Positions 48,868 to 59,400 of a stretch of DNA of 64,000 nucleotides are shown here, one piece after another. This DNA is from Thecamonas trahens ATCC 50062 (taxonomy: Eukaryota; Apusozoa; Apusomonadida; Apusomonadidae): the NCBI RefSeq assembly GCF_000142905.1, contig NW_013657629.1:178460-242459 (forward strand), read 5' to 3'. The notes under the pieces are model-generated. The model had not been told where the DNA came from. It ran no database searches and worked only from the letters and a program-made list of their open reading frames with translations. Each line of letters begins with the position of its first letter. Position 1 is the stretch's first letter. The translations under genes and the position numbers were made by a program.

Positions 48868-50323
48868 ACGAGTTGCTGCGTTCAGCGTCGCGGCGGGCGC
48901 GGCGTGCGCGTGCAGAGAGGGTGCGGACGACAAAAGTTTCGACGTCTGCGATGGGATCGATGACTGCGACGCGGCAGGCGAGGCGCGATGTCTCCTCGTG
49001 GTAGGTCTCGTCAGGGGTAGCCTTGAGGACGGCAACAAGCGAGACGAGGACCGACTGCAGGGCCGAGGTCCTGTGGACATCGGCCGCCTCAAACTTGGCG
49101 AGGACGTTGGGCAGATGCTCCGAGGCGTAGACGTGGGCGTAGCCCTGCGACCAGCGGACAGCCGACTCGTACTTGTCCTCGGCACGCTTGACTTTTGTGG
49201 CAAGCTTGGGGTTGGAGGCGGCGACCGGGGCCGCGTCAGGTCCTGCGGCGAGCTCGGCGGCCTTGGCCTTGGAGAGGGCGGCAGTGTAGGCCTTTTCGGC
49301 GGCGGCGACGTCCTTGGCCAGCAGCTTGGCCTCCTTGCGGTGGGAGTGGAGCTCGCTGACGATGGCGGCGTGCTTAGTGCGGAGGGTGTCGACGAGCTTA
49401 GCAACAGCCTTGCACGAGGACTCGAGCTGAGCGGTAAACGCGGCGGTGGCACTGGCCTTCTTGCTCATGACGCCGAGCAGGCCATCCCATGCGACAAGGA
49501 GCGACGAGTTGCCGAGCAGCGTCTCACCTTTGAGGCGCTGGACAGCAGCAGCGGCACGGTCTGTGAGCTCGGCCATGCCGCGGGCGTAGGCCTCCTCAAG
49601 GGCGCCGTACTGGCCGAGAAAGGCCCCAAACAGCCTGGTGGCCTCAATCGCGTCGGTAGCGCGACCGGTGACGACGTCGAGCTGGCCACCGAGGGCACGG
49701 TACGAGAGATCGACGTCGCCGGGCGCGACATCGGCACCGTCGCCGGAGCTTCCGCCGGCGCCGTCGGCCGACCACGAGTCGTCATCAGTCGGCGGGGAGT
49801 TAAATCCCGAGTCCGAGTCCGAGTCGGACGAGTGGTACGGGGCGAGTGTGGCACGCGGCGACGAGCCGCTCGACGCCCGGCCCATGCTCTGCAGCTTGAA
49901 CTCGGTGCCAAGCGGCAGGGTGGCCGGTGGCTCGCGGGCCATTTGGGCCTCGTACATGTATTCGGTCTGCAGCGGCTGATCGGCCGGCAGCTGGGCGGAG
50001 TACACAAAGTCTGCTTCGGACGGCAGGAGGGTGTCGTCTGACCGTGGATGCCGGGATAGTTGGAGCCCGAGATCGACCAATCCCGGCCGAGGAAATTCAG
50101 AGTGTCCGCCCCACCAGTTGGTGTCCCCGCCCCCAACCAGCGTGTCCGATAGCAGTCGGTGTCCGTCCGCCAGCCCAGCCCGTCCACACCCCGTCCGTCC
50201 CGTGCCCCGTGAGTCCCCTTCCCCTTCCCCTTCCCCTCCCCCCTCCCTTCCCTCCCCCCCCCCCCCCCCCTCAATCTCCTTGGACATACCCGTGTCAAAG
50301 CCACCGGTGTCAATCCCGCTCAT
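48854..50323 (-). CDS. F-BAR/FCH-like membrane-curvature protein
   Basis: Proposed exons 50323-50290 and 50010-48854, giving 396 residues. The intron opens GTATGTCC (the one donor not of GTACG form), carries a 17-G run in sense and ends CCGAAGCAG; splicing joins MSGIDTGGFDT to DFVYSAQLPADQPL in phase. Without splicing, the frame would include a Gly/Glu low-complexity stretch instead. Residues about 110-395 are a long helical bundle: ATRLFGAFLGQYGALEEAYA looks like an FCH start, with later SSCKAVAKLVDTLRTKHAAI, a stretch around KDVAAAEKAYTAALSKAKAA and SEHLPNVLAKFEAADVHRTS, all typical of F-BAR domains. No SH3 or other domain follows. It would bend or sense membranes at endocytic or cortical sites. 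Confidence 0.75.
   Translation of the reverse strand: MSGIDTGGFDTGMSKEIEGGGGGEGREGGGEGEGEGDSRGTGRTGCGRAGLADGHRLLSDTLVGGGDTNWWGGHSEFPRPGLVDLGLQLSRHPRSDDTLLPSEADFVYSAQLPADQPLQTEYMYEAQMAREPPATLPLGTEFKLQSMGRASSGSSPRATLAPYHSSDSDSDSGFNSPPTDDDSWSADGAGGSSGDGADVAPGDVDLSYRALGGQLDVVTGRATDAIEATRLFGAFLGQYGALEEAYARGMAELTDRAAAAVQRLKGETLLGNSSLLVAWDGLLGVMSKKASATAAFTAQLESSCKAVAKLVDTLRTKHAAIVSELHSHRKEAKLLAKDVAAAEKAYTAALSKAKAAELAAGPDAAPVAASNPKLATKVKRAEDKYESAVRWSQGYAHVYASEHLPNVLAKFEAADVHRTSALQSVLVSLVAVLKATPDETYHEETSRLACRVAVIDPIADVETFVVRTLSARARRARRDAERSNSSTPA
50254..50270. repeat. 17-C run inside the F-BAR intron
   Basis: Homopolymer within the proposed intron, read as G17 on the sense strand, the same arrangement as in the TBC (13828-13846) and TMEM222 (48431-48448) introns. 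Confidence 0.9.
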
Positions 50324-51061
50324 GTCTCTGGCCTCTGCGTGCGGTGTCCCTCCCTCCCAGGCCTGTGACCTGCCACCGCACAGCCAATGCCTGGCACATG
50401 ACCTGTGCCTGACCGACCACACGCCTGATCCGACTGTTCACTCGATCTTAGGTGGGTATGTCCGAGCTGATTGGGCTCGATCCGAGGTGGGGCTGGTATG
50501 AGCTGTTTGGGCTCGATCCGAGGTGGGGCTGGTATGAGCTGATTGGGCTCGATCCGAGGTGGGGCTGGTATGAGCTGATTGGGCTCGATCCGAGGTGGGG
50601 CTGGTATGAGCTGATTGGGCTCGATCCGAGGTGGGGCTGGTATGAGCTGATTGGGCTCGATCCGAGGTGGGGCTGGTATGAGCTGTTTGGGCTCGATCCG
50701 AGGTGGGGCTGGTATGAGCTGATTGGGCTCGATCCGAGGTGGGGCTGGTATGAGCTGATTGAGCTCGATCCGAGGTGGGGCTGGTATGAGCTGATTGGGC
50801 TCGATCCGAGGTGGGGCTGGTATGAGCTGTTTGGGCTCGATCCGAGGTGGGGCTGGTATGAGCTGAGCGAGTTGAGCGATCGACACTGGTTTGGGGGAGG
50901 GCTGATCGCAGGTGGTTGGGGTGCAGGGGGTGGGGCTGATCAAGTGCGGCTGATGACAATCAAACCGACTGGGCACAACGGCGGCGTAATCATCACATGG
51001 CTGCGGTGGGTGGGCCTGCAGGCTAACGCTGTCGGCGGTACGCTGGCGTCGTTTACTGTGA
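50324..51061. other. upstream spacer of the F-BAR gene with minisatellite
   Basis: 738 bases between two minus-strand genes. More than half is the 36-bp array at 50464-50859. The remainder (50860-51061) shows no convincing exon. Confidence 0.6.
50464..50859. repeat. 36-bp minisatellite, eleven copies
   Basis: Unit GAGCTGATTGGGCTCGATCC plus GAGGTGGGGCTGGTAT, repeated eleven times with only two variant positions (GATTGGG/GTTTGGG and one GATTGAG). Because 36 is a multiple of three, several frames stay open on both strands, for example LDPRWGWYELIG on plus and LIPAPPRIEPNQ on minus. Confidence 0.95.
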
Positions 51062-52090
51062 TCAGCCCCAGTAGTTGTAGAACTTGTCGCCGTACCGGTT
51101 GACGTCTTCAGCCTTGGCCTGCAGCGGCGTCGGCTCGGCGACAACACCCGAGGCGGCAGCGGCAGCGGCAGCAGCCTTCTTCTCGGCCAGCTCTGTGCTG
51201 AGCCAGGCCTCGATGAGCTGGAGGAGCGGCGATGCGCCAAAAGACCGCCGACCCGAGACCGGAACAGCGCGGGCGAGCGTCTCAAGCTCCTCGCATTCGC
51301 CGAGGTCGACAAAGCGGCGGACGGCGCCGTTGCAGAGATGGACAACGTGGGTGGCCCAGTCGCCAAGGCCGTCAAAGATGTGTGTGGCGTAGACCACGGT
51401 GGCACCGCGGGTCTCGGTCTGATGCCGGAGCCAGGCCATGAGGTCGTGCCGAACAAGGACGTCGAGATCGACGGTGACTTCGTCGAGGAGGAGGAGCGTC
51501 CACGGCTTGAGCAGGCCGAGCAGGAGCTGGACCCGCCGACGCTGGCCGTCAGACACCTTGTGCATCCGCCATGTCGGCTCGACGCCGAGCAGAGCCAGCA
51601 GCTCATCACGGCGATCCGGGTACGTGTTGCCGCCCATGGAGACGATGAGATCCGCCACGACAACGTCCTTCCGCACCACAGGGTTGTGCGCCCACTCGGC
51701 ACCGAGGAAGGTCAGCCCACGCGGAGTGGCCCGGTACGCATCCTTGCCCAGAACCACCACCGGATGCTTGACCAGATGCTTGCCGGCCAAGATCCGCAGC
51801 AGCGTCGTCTTGCCCGTCCCGTTCAGCCCGACAAGCAGGGTTCGGGTGCCCGGGGCAAAGTCGAGCGAGACGTCAAACAGGACCTCTTTCTCCCCACCAT
51901 AGTCATACGACAGCTCCTCCACATGAACCGCAGCGTCCATCGCCAACGACGACTCCGCTGCCTTTGCATCGGTCATCTCCATGGCCATCGCCTCGACACC
52001 ATCGCCAGCGCCGCCGTTACCCGCACCTTGGCTGGCATTCCCACCAGCCATCACCACCTCCATATCACTCGCGCCTGTACTCGCCGCCAT
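51062..52090 (-). CDS. CAF16: CAF16-type soluble ABC ATPase (ABCI family)
   Basis: A 342-residue soluble ABC protein with one nucleotide-binding domain and no membrane helices. Walker A GLNGTGKTTLLRILAGKHL (about residue 87), the variant signature VSDGQRRRVQLLLGLLKPW (about 176; family-specific SDGQRRRV instead of LSGGQ) and Walker B TLLLLDEVTVDLDVLVRHDL (about 199), H-loop YATHIFDG. This signature defines yeast Caf16, linked to the CCR4-NOT/mediator complexes, and plant ABCI relatives. The C-terminus YGDKFYNYWG is also typical. The Ala/Gly-rich N-terminal 45 residues and poly-Ala loop near 310 are lineage-specific. No intron. Confidence 0.9.
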   Translation of the reverse strand: MAASTGASDMEVVMAGGNASQGAGNGGAGDGVEAMAMEMTDAKAAESSLAMDAAVHVEELSYDYGGEKEVLFDVSLDFAPGTRTLLVGLNGTGKTTLLRILAGKHLVKHPVVVLGKDAYRATPRGLTFLGAEWAHNPVVRKDVVVADLIVSMGGNTYPDRRDELLALLGVEPTWRMHKVSDGQRRRVQLLLGLLKPWTLLLLDEVTVDLDVLVRHDLMAWLRHQTETRGATVVYATHIFDGLGDWATHVVHLCNGAVRRFVDLGECEELETLARAVPVSGRRSFGASPLLQLIEAWLSTELAEKKAAAAAAAASGVVAEPTPLQAKAEDVNRYGDKFYNYWG

Positions 52091-52981
52091 CTCTCACTTG
52101 CTCCTCTTGTCCCAGTTACGTGTGTTGACCCGTACACTCGTCGTTGCCCCTCCCTTCCGCTCGCCGCCTTTTGAACCGTAAGCTGAGCCGAGTTGAGCGG
52201 AGCAGATTGAGTTGAGCAGCCGTCACAGCGCTGACGACAGCTGAGCTCAGCCGACCGGCTCCTGCTGGGCCCGACCGCAGGCATACCGATCGCTTCCTCA
52301 ACCACCACCACCAGTCATATAGAGAGATAGCATTGGGTGTGGGTAGGCGAGGGATGAGGGGAGTACGGGCCAATGAGGAGGTCGGAGCAGGGCTTGGGCT
52401 GCTTCATCTCGGATCGCTCAGGCTGAGTCCGGTACGTTTGCCGGCATGAACTGGACTCACATGCCATCATTGATGGCGACTCAGCCCCCCTCCCCCTGTA
52501 TAGTCGATAACGGCCTTCTATGGCCGATGCGAATGCCGATGCAGCCGCCGCAGAGCCGCAGAGCCGTTGCAGCCCAGTTGCAGTTGTGATGATGCCATCA
52601 TGCACCGATCGTTGGCAAGTCACGCGTCTCCGAGTGACTATGAACAGAGGGTCTTTAGCCCATGCCCTACCACCAGCAACCCCTCTCCCAGCCCCCCCCA
52701 TCCCTATCCCCGATCAATCTCTCCCCACCCATCCCCGATCAAGAAACAATTCCCCACCCCCCCCCCCCCCCCCCTCCCCNNNNNNNNNNNNNNNNNNNNN
52801 NNNNNNNNNNNNNNNNNNNNNNNNNNNNNNNNNNNNNNNNNNNNNNNNNNNNNNNNNNNNNNNNNNNNNNNNNNNNNNNACTACCTCACTCCACCCACTC
52901 CCCCCCCCTCCCCCCCCTCCCCTCCCCCTCCCCTCCCCCTCCCCGCACACAGCCATAGCTGCAATTGCCCCTGGCCGGGGT
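52091..52981. other. spacer with C-run and assembly gap
   Basis: 891 bases between divergent starts. It contains an 18-C run (52757-52774), a 100-base N gap (52780-52879) and C-rich sequence after it. An ATG at 52520 opens MADANADAAAAEPQSRCSPV, which might be an upstream exon of the mS38 gene, but no donor of the usual form was found. Confidence 0.5.
52780..52879. other. assembly gap (N)
   Basis: Exactly 100 undetermined bases, so probably a gap of unknown size; it begins just after a long C run. Confidence 0.95.
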
Positions 52982-53512
52982 ATGGGAAAGGACACCAGCA
53001 TGCCGCAGGCGGTGGGCACAGCCATGTCGCACTCGGTCAGCCTCTCCCAGTCGGCGAGTAGGGCCATGGTCATCGATGGGGCTCTTGCTCATCATCTGGC
53101 TGCATTGGGTGGCGCTGCGGAAGTCTTTGCTGGAAACGCTGCTCTTGCTCCGCTTGCCATGGATACGCCGACTGTCGGTCGTCCCTCCTCCTCCTCCTCC
53201 TCCTCCTCCTCCTCCTCAACCCTGTCCGCTGCATCGGTTGCGTCGTCCACGGCGGCGCATCCTTCTGCTGCATCCTCGTTCATGGCTTCGGTTGTCTCGG
53301 ACAAGAGCAGCGCGGTCAACTCATTCTCCCCCATCGTTGACGCTGCTCTGAGGGATCACCTCGCCATCGAGCCTGTCGTGGCCCCCGCTGGCGCCCCCGT
53401 CGTCGACATGCTCCTCGAGTCAGTCCTCCGCAAGCGCAAGCGCAAGATGCGCAAGCACAAGCGCCGCAAGCGCCGTCGCCTCATCCGCCGCAAGACAAAG
53501 GCCAATGTCTAA
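52982..53512 (+). CDS. mitochondrial ribosomal protein mS38 (AURKAIP1/COX24 family)
   Basis: A 176-residue protein whose last 35 residues carry the mS38 signature: MLLESVLRKRKRKMRKHKRR followed by a further Lys/Arg block, matching the short motif (VLKxRRxKMxxHKxxK...RR) by which COX24/AURKAIP1 proteins are known. In mitoribosomes this helix lies at the decoding side of the small subunit. The remaining N-terminal part is Ala/Ser-rich with eleven consecutive Ser and is not conserved; it may hold a presequence. The ATG at 52982 is the first after the gap; ATG 53024 is an alternative and an exon may be hidden in the gap. Confidence 0.75.
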   Translation: MGKDTSMPQAVGTAMSHSVSLSQSASRAMVIDGALAHHLAALGGAAEVFAGNAALAPLAMDTPTVGRPSSSSSSSSSSSTLSAASVASSTAAHPSAASSFMASVVSDKSSAVNSFSPIVDAALRDHLAIEPVVAPAGAPVVDMLLESVLRKRKRKMRKHKRRKRRRLIRRKTKANV

Positions 53513-53698
53513 TCGCCGTTTACATCGCCACTCTCCACCTTCGCCCCTCCCCCCTCCCCCCCTTCCCCCCCCCCCATCTTCTCCTAGGGCGCACCTCATC
53601 CCAGGCTCCAAACATCGGACCCGATCACGCGACCAGGACTGCAGCTGCTGCAATTGGGCATTCCCGCCCAATAAACCACTTGTCTCCCGCCCTCCGAC

Positions 53699-56463
53699 AT
53701 GGATCCCGGCTTCGAATTCCATTCCTGGGCCCATCTCGCCGATCTTCTCCAACTCTCGCGTCGTACCTATGCCGACTTCCGCTCGCCGGCCACCGCTGAC
53801 TCCCTCTCTGCCTTCGGACTCTCCATCGCCACCGATGCCTCGTCCACTACCCACGCCCTGGCCCTCCCTGTCGCCTCGCCGCTCTCGCCGATCTACATGC
53901 GTGACAACATCGGTTCGGCTAGCAGGCTCGTGGCCGCCGTTATCGACCGCCATCTGCCAGCCACCTTGAGACCGCCGCACGCATCGGTCTTTCTCACCAA
54001 CGCCCATCCTCTCGACGTCTTCCTCGCCAAAGCCGCCATCCTCCTCCGCCATGACCTTCTCGATCTCACCACCATCGCCTCGGCTGCCGAAGCAATCTTC
54101 CTTGCGCCAGGTGTCTTTGCCCTCGTCGTTGCCCCGCTCCTCGACCCGCCCCTCGCCCACAGCCTTCACCTCGTCCTCGCCCGCCTCGGTGCTACTCCCT
54201 CGCCCCATGCCCTCGCTGCTGCGCTCAACCTGTCTGACGTCGTGCCCTCTCCGCCACGCCCGCCGTCCTCGCCACACAGCCTCGCCTCCGCCGCAGAGTG
54301 CCTCCCGGACGACTGCCTGCTCGCCCGCTGGGGCTTGCGCGAGCTGGCGACCGGTCTCGTCGCCCGACTGGAGCATACCGACATGACGGGCGATGCTGAT
54401 GATGTTGCTGTCGCTTGGCTGACGCATCTGCTGGCCACCGCCTACGCCGAGGAGCCCACACTCATCATGGCGAGCAGGCTGTTCGAGGCTGCCGCCGACG
54501 AGATCATGGCCATCCTTGCCATGCTCCCGGCGCCGATCTTCACCCCGCTCGAGCTTGCAGCTGCTATCGTGTCCGTACCGGCTGCGCGCTATCCAGACCT
54601 ACTCTCGTCCCACTCACAGGCCTTTCTCTACTCGGGCGGGATGGACGCCATCACTGCGGCGCTCGCTGCCGCACTTGCCGCTTTTCCGAACTCGCCACAC
54701 GCGGTCATCCGCCTCGATCCCGATCGCGACTACATGGAGACTGCGTACGTGACCACTGACATGGAAGTGGCGCCGCCGTGCGAGGCTACCACAACCCTCA
54801 TTGCACTTCTCACCCTCAATCCGTCGGCGCCGGCCGGCGACCTCGATCCGGCGATCATCGCCGATGCGCTTGCCGCCGCTCGCCGCGCCGCGCCGCGCCT
54901 CCTCCGCATCTTCCTCGTCATTGACATCACCATCGAAACACCGGCGCTGATGCTTCCGCGCGTGGTATGCGCCCTTGATCTAGGCGGCACACAGTGTCAT
55001 CTTCTCCTCTGCAAGTCGTATGTCAAGTACGCTTCGCTCGGCCTCGCCAAGTCGATGGCCGGCTCGGTTGTCGCCACCTCCCTCACCTCGAGTACTCTCC
55101 CGCCTCAGCTCTGCGAGCTGCTTGCAGCGTGGCAGGCCGATGCCTCGCTACCGGAGCACGGCCTCCTTGGCCTGCTCCTCTCGTACGCCTCCCATCGCGA
55201 GCTCGAGCTTGTCGACTCGGCCGCTGCCGGCGCGGCCGCGGTCGCATTGTCTCTACTTCCAGTCTATCGTGAGGTCGCAGGCGGAGAAGCTTTTGTGAGC
55301 GGCCTTCCGTTCATTCTCAAGGCCAAGAGCGCAGCGCGATGGGTCCTCTTTCCCACACGCGCCATGGCTCTGGCCACGCGCCGACCGTCGATCTCGCTGC
55401 CCTCACCGCCAAGCTCGCCTTTGAGGATCGTGACTCGTTCTCCTCGCTCTCATCAGCCACCCTCTCGATGACCTCGCAGTTCCGATTCAACGTCGGCCAA
55501 GAGTCTGACGACGAGCTTGTCCTCCGCTACGCTGCACTTGGTATTGTCTGCCGACCGCAGCTTCCGGGCGCCCGCCCGCAGGAGATCACTCTCACCGCTG
55601 CGCTACACGCCGCCGCTGCCGCAATCGACGACGGCAACCCGCTCATCGCGCTCTCGCTCTACAACTTTATCTTTGCCCATCACCCAGGCCTCCCGCGCCA
55701 TGTCCTTCCCGAGCTCACCCACGGTCTCGCTGCTGCCTTTGACATCCTTTCGGCCGAGGCTCTCCGATTCGAGGCCGTCCACGCTGTCGTCCTAGGCTGG
55801 CTCGCGAACATCGCTGTTGCTAGCGAGTCGCTGCCGCGCCCACCACCTGCTGCCATCGTCGCCCTCCCACTGCATCGCGTCTTCAATTCGCTCGTGATGG
55901 CGGTGGAAACCAGCGCGGCGTGCGCTGCGCTGGCAACAGAGCTCACACCGCTAGTGCCCATTCCGCAATCCATCGCCTCGGCCATGCTTGATGCCCTCAC
56001 TAGTCACCATCGGCATGCAGACGGAGTGCTCGGCGCCCGGGCCCGTCTTGTCGCCCAGCTGGCGGACATGCCAGACGGCGCACTGCCGCCCCCGCTCGTA
56101 GACGCCATCCGCGCTTCCGAGGCCGCCGCTGCCGCCAAAGCCACTGCTGCTGCCGTTGCCACGGCAGCAATCCACCGCGTGCTTGACGCCGCGCTTGGCG
56201 AGGTAGCGAGCGATGCTCCCAAGGCTGCCGTCGCCAAAGCCGTGGCGGTTGCAGTGACGCAGCTCGAGGAGCTTCACGAGCTGGGCTGCGTGCCGCAGCC
56301 AGCAATCGTGGCCAAAGCAGCGGCAAGCCATCCCGCCGTCCAGCGACTGCGGCTCGACGACCCGCAGCTGGCGAGCATGTGGACTGCGCGGCGACCGGAG
56401 GTGTTTGTGGCAGCCCGGATTGCAAAGTCATGGGCGCGGGCAGAGGCACATACGCAATCATGA
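53699..56463 (+). CDS. unknown large helical protein, one-base frameshift
   Basis: From ATG 53699 (MDPGFEFHSWAHLADLLQLS) the frame is protein-like to about 55360 (FVSGLPFILKAKSAARWVLF) and then turns Ser/Pro/Arg-rich before a stop at 55471. The frame one base back is protein-like from about 55360 (HGSGHAPTVDLAALTAKLAF) to TGA at 56463. One base missing in CTCTTTCCCAC (55347-55357) explains both, giving about 921 residues. The product is Ala/Leu-rich and helical, with no motif I recognise; near its start and middle are patches such as ASVFLTNAHPLDVFLAKAAI and HPGLPRHVLPELTHGLAAAF. Its 3' end overlaps that of IML1 by six bases. Function unknown. Confidence 0.7.
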
Positions 56464-59400
56464 CGAGCCCGACAACAGCTGCGCCTGCATGTCCCAGTCG
56501 ATGCCCGAGAGGGTGTAGTAGAGAACCAGCCGCGAAGCGTCGCCGGCAGCCTCAATCTTGCCGGCCGCGAGTGCGGCCGCTACGTCTGCAGCAGCTGCGG
56601 CAGCAGAGGCGGCAGCGGCGGCGGCAGCCTCAGCCTCCTCGTCGATCTGGACAGCTCGGCCAAAGTGAAGGAGGAGCATGTTCTCGACAAGCTTGACTCG
56701 GCGGCCGGTGGCGAACCTCTGGAGGAGGACCGGTGAAACGCCGAGTCGCTTGGCGAGCTCATTGCGGTCCGGGACGCGGACCAGCTGCTCGCGGAGCCAG
56801 TTACAGAGCTCGTCCGAGAGCTTGGCCACCGACGGCTCCTGGCCGCCTGGCAGGTCGCGGGCATCAAACTCGTCGAGGACCAGCTCGCGGACTGCCTCGC
56901 CACCCCCGTACATGGCAAGGAGCGCGCCCTCAACTTTGCGCGACCGCCCGCCGGAGCGGAACGAGTTGAGCAGCGTCTCGGTTACGCCCAGGCGCCGGGC
57001 CTGGACCGCAAACAGCGCGCCCTGCCGCAGCGAGGCCTCTGCCCGGGCCCGCAGCCACGCGACCAGCTCGGTGTGGAGCTCATGCCCTCCGTGCGCCGCC
57101 GCGAGGGTGTACCGCTCGTCGGCAGGGTACAGCAGTTGCAGAATGCGGTTGGCGTCAGCGCAAAAGGCAGTAAAGGCACGGAAGAGCTCCCACAGCGCCT
57201 GGTCTGGCTGCATCGGATTGCCGGACCACCAAAACCCGTCGTCGGCCTCGTAGAGGACGGCCACGCCCGAGACGTGCAGATACGTTCGTGACATGGTGCC
57301 GGTCTCGGGCTCGCGCTGGACGTTGTCAAGGAGAAACTCAAAGCGGGCAAGTACCGTAGCCTTGACCAGCGGCAGCAGGTGCGGCTGATCGGCGACAAGC
57401 GTCGGGTCAAGCCCGATGTGGGTCCGCGCCCGCCAGATCGGCGTCCGCTCACGACCGCGCGAGCCGACCGGGACCTGGACGAGAGAAAACCCACACTGTC
57501 GCGCACGGCGAGTGCACGAGGTGAGAAACTCGCGGATGGAGACGCCCGACGCAACCAGCCACTGCAGCTCCATGTGCCAGACCTTGGACGGCCAGTACGC
57601 GCCCTCGTACTCGATCTTAAGCCACTCGGGCCGGCCGGTTGAGTCGAGCGCATCGAGGTCGACGAGCCGGAACGCCGGCGAGGCGGCCATGTCAGCCTCG
57701 TCGGCGGCCGACGGAAAGTAATTGGCAAGGAGCTCCGGGACGTCAATGTCACCGTTGGGTAGGGCCACAGTCGACGGCTCGGGCAAGACCCGGAGCTGCG
57801 CAAGCTCCGCCAGCGGCTTTGCCGGGCCGGCCACCGCCCAGCTGTACGAACTTGATGCGGCGTCCGTGACGGCAGCGGTGGCAACAGTGCCCGACGCAGC
57901 TGCGGCGTGAACGGCACCACGCAGCGGCTCGAGCCAGCCGCGGTCGACAAAGACGGCTGCCAGCGCCGCAGCATCCAGCCGCGCGTCGAGGCACATGTTA
58001 GTCTTGAGCGTGGTGATCACACTCGCACCCGAGATGGCGATGTCGCCGGCAGCATTGGCGAGGCACGCCGCCACGTGCGAGAGCAAGCCCCAGTAGTACG
58101 CTGAAATGGTGTCCGGGACTGATTCGACGCGGGTGGTGGCGGCGACGTGGGAGACCCGGTGGGCGACAGCGTGGAGGACTTCGCCGCACGCGTCGCGCAT
58201 GGCTACGTACTCGCCGAGCGCCGCGCCAAACTCGCCGACCCCGCAGGTGAACTTGAGGTATGGGTAGAGGAGTGAGATGCGGAAGCCGGTGGTGATGTCT
58301 TCGCCTGAGCGTGGCGCGGTAGCGGTTGAGCCCGAGCGGTGACGGCCGCGGGAGCGGCCGCGGTAGACGCCGACGGCGGCGCCGGAGACCGACGGCGCGA
58401 CGCGGACGGCGAGCGCGGTCTGCTGCTCCGACCGGGCGGTCCGCACAATGTTGGAGACAAACTTGGAAAAGGCGCCGGCGGCGGTCTCGGGATCGCGGGC
58501 CGAGTCGAGGTCTGGGACAAGGGCGAGGCGGACGCGCCACCAGGCGAGCGGCGTGACCTGCGGTTGGCTCGGCTCAAGCATGCCGGAAACCATGTTGTCC
58601 TGCGCGTTCCAGTCGTACTCGGAGAGAAGGTGCGGCGTGAGCTCGACTCGGCTGACGACGTACGCGTCTGAGAGCAGAGTCCAGGTGTAGTACTCGTAGT
58701 CGAAGCGCATCGACTTGAGGTAGTCTGAGTCGGGCGGGAGGCCGTGGATGGTGACCTGGATGGTCTCGTTGTCGCCCTCGGTGATTTCGTGATACGTCTG
58801 GCCGATCGACATCTTGACGGTGGCCGAGCCGCCGCCGTCGGCGCCGGGCTCGGGCGAGGCGAGGAGCTTGCGGGCCTGCCGCCGCGACGACGCAGTGAGC
58901 CGGCGCGACGAAATGCGCGAGGTGGTTCTTGCAGGGATCTTAGGCGGCGAGTTGGATGCTGCGCCGCGACCGGCGAGCCACGGAAAGAGTGCCGTGTGCG
59001 CCGACTTGGTGGCTTCAGCAGCGTCGGGAACGTAGAGCTGGAAGCCCTGTGCGAGCCGCTGTGAGACTAGCTCCTTCATCATGGCGCTCATAGCGGCGTA
59101 CTTGACGTCGTCAAGGTCGGGTGTGACCGAGTGCGGGCGCTGCTGGAAGCCGCGCTGACGCAGCTCCGACGAGTCGGGGTAAAAGTCGGTGGTGAGCGGG
59201 AGGAGCGCTGGCGAGCAGAGCGAGAGCCAGTTGGGGCCCGATGGGGTAAACGAGGCACAACCCGAGGTTTGCGCCACCACCTGGGCCGACGCCGGCGCGA
59301 TGTGGGTCCATCGCCGGCGTGACGCGTTGCGGCCTTGCTGGGTGAGCGGCTTGAACGGGTTGTCGGCGTCGTAGACGCGGGCTGCTGTCGAGCCTGGTTT

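Noticed and set aside
50464-50859. CRISPR-like array
   Set aside because: Direct tandem repeats with no spacers, in a eukaryotic genome with no cas genes.
50452-51102. Plus-strand frame of LDPRWGWYELIG repeats as a gene
   Set aside because: Open only because of the 36-bp unit; flanking sequence has no coding bias and it overlaps the CAF16 stop.
50320-51702. 460-codon minus frame joining the 36-bp array to CAF16 sequence
   Set aside because: Runs through the CAF16 gene in the wrong frame (Ser/Arg-rich) and has no recognised domain.
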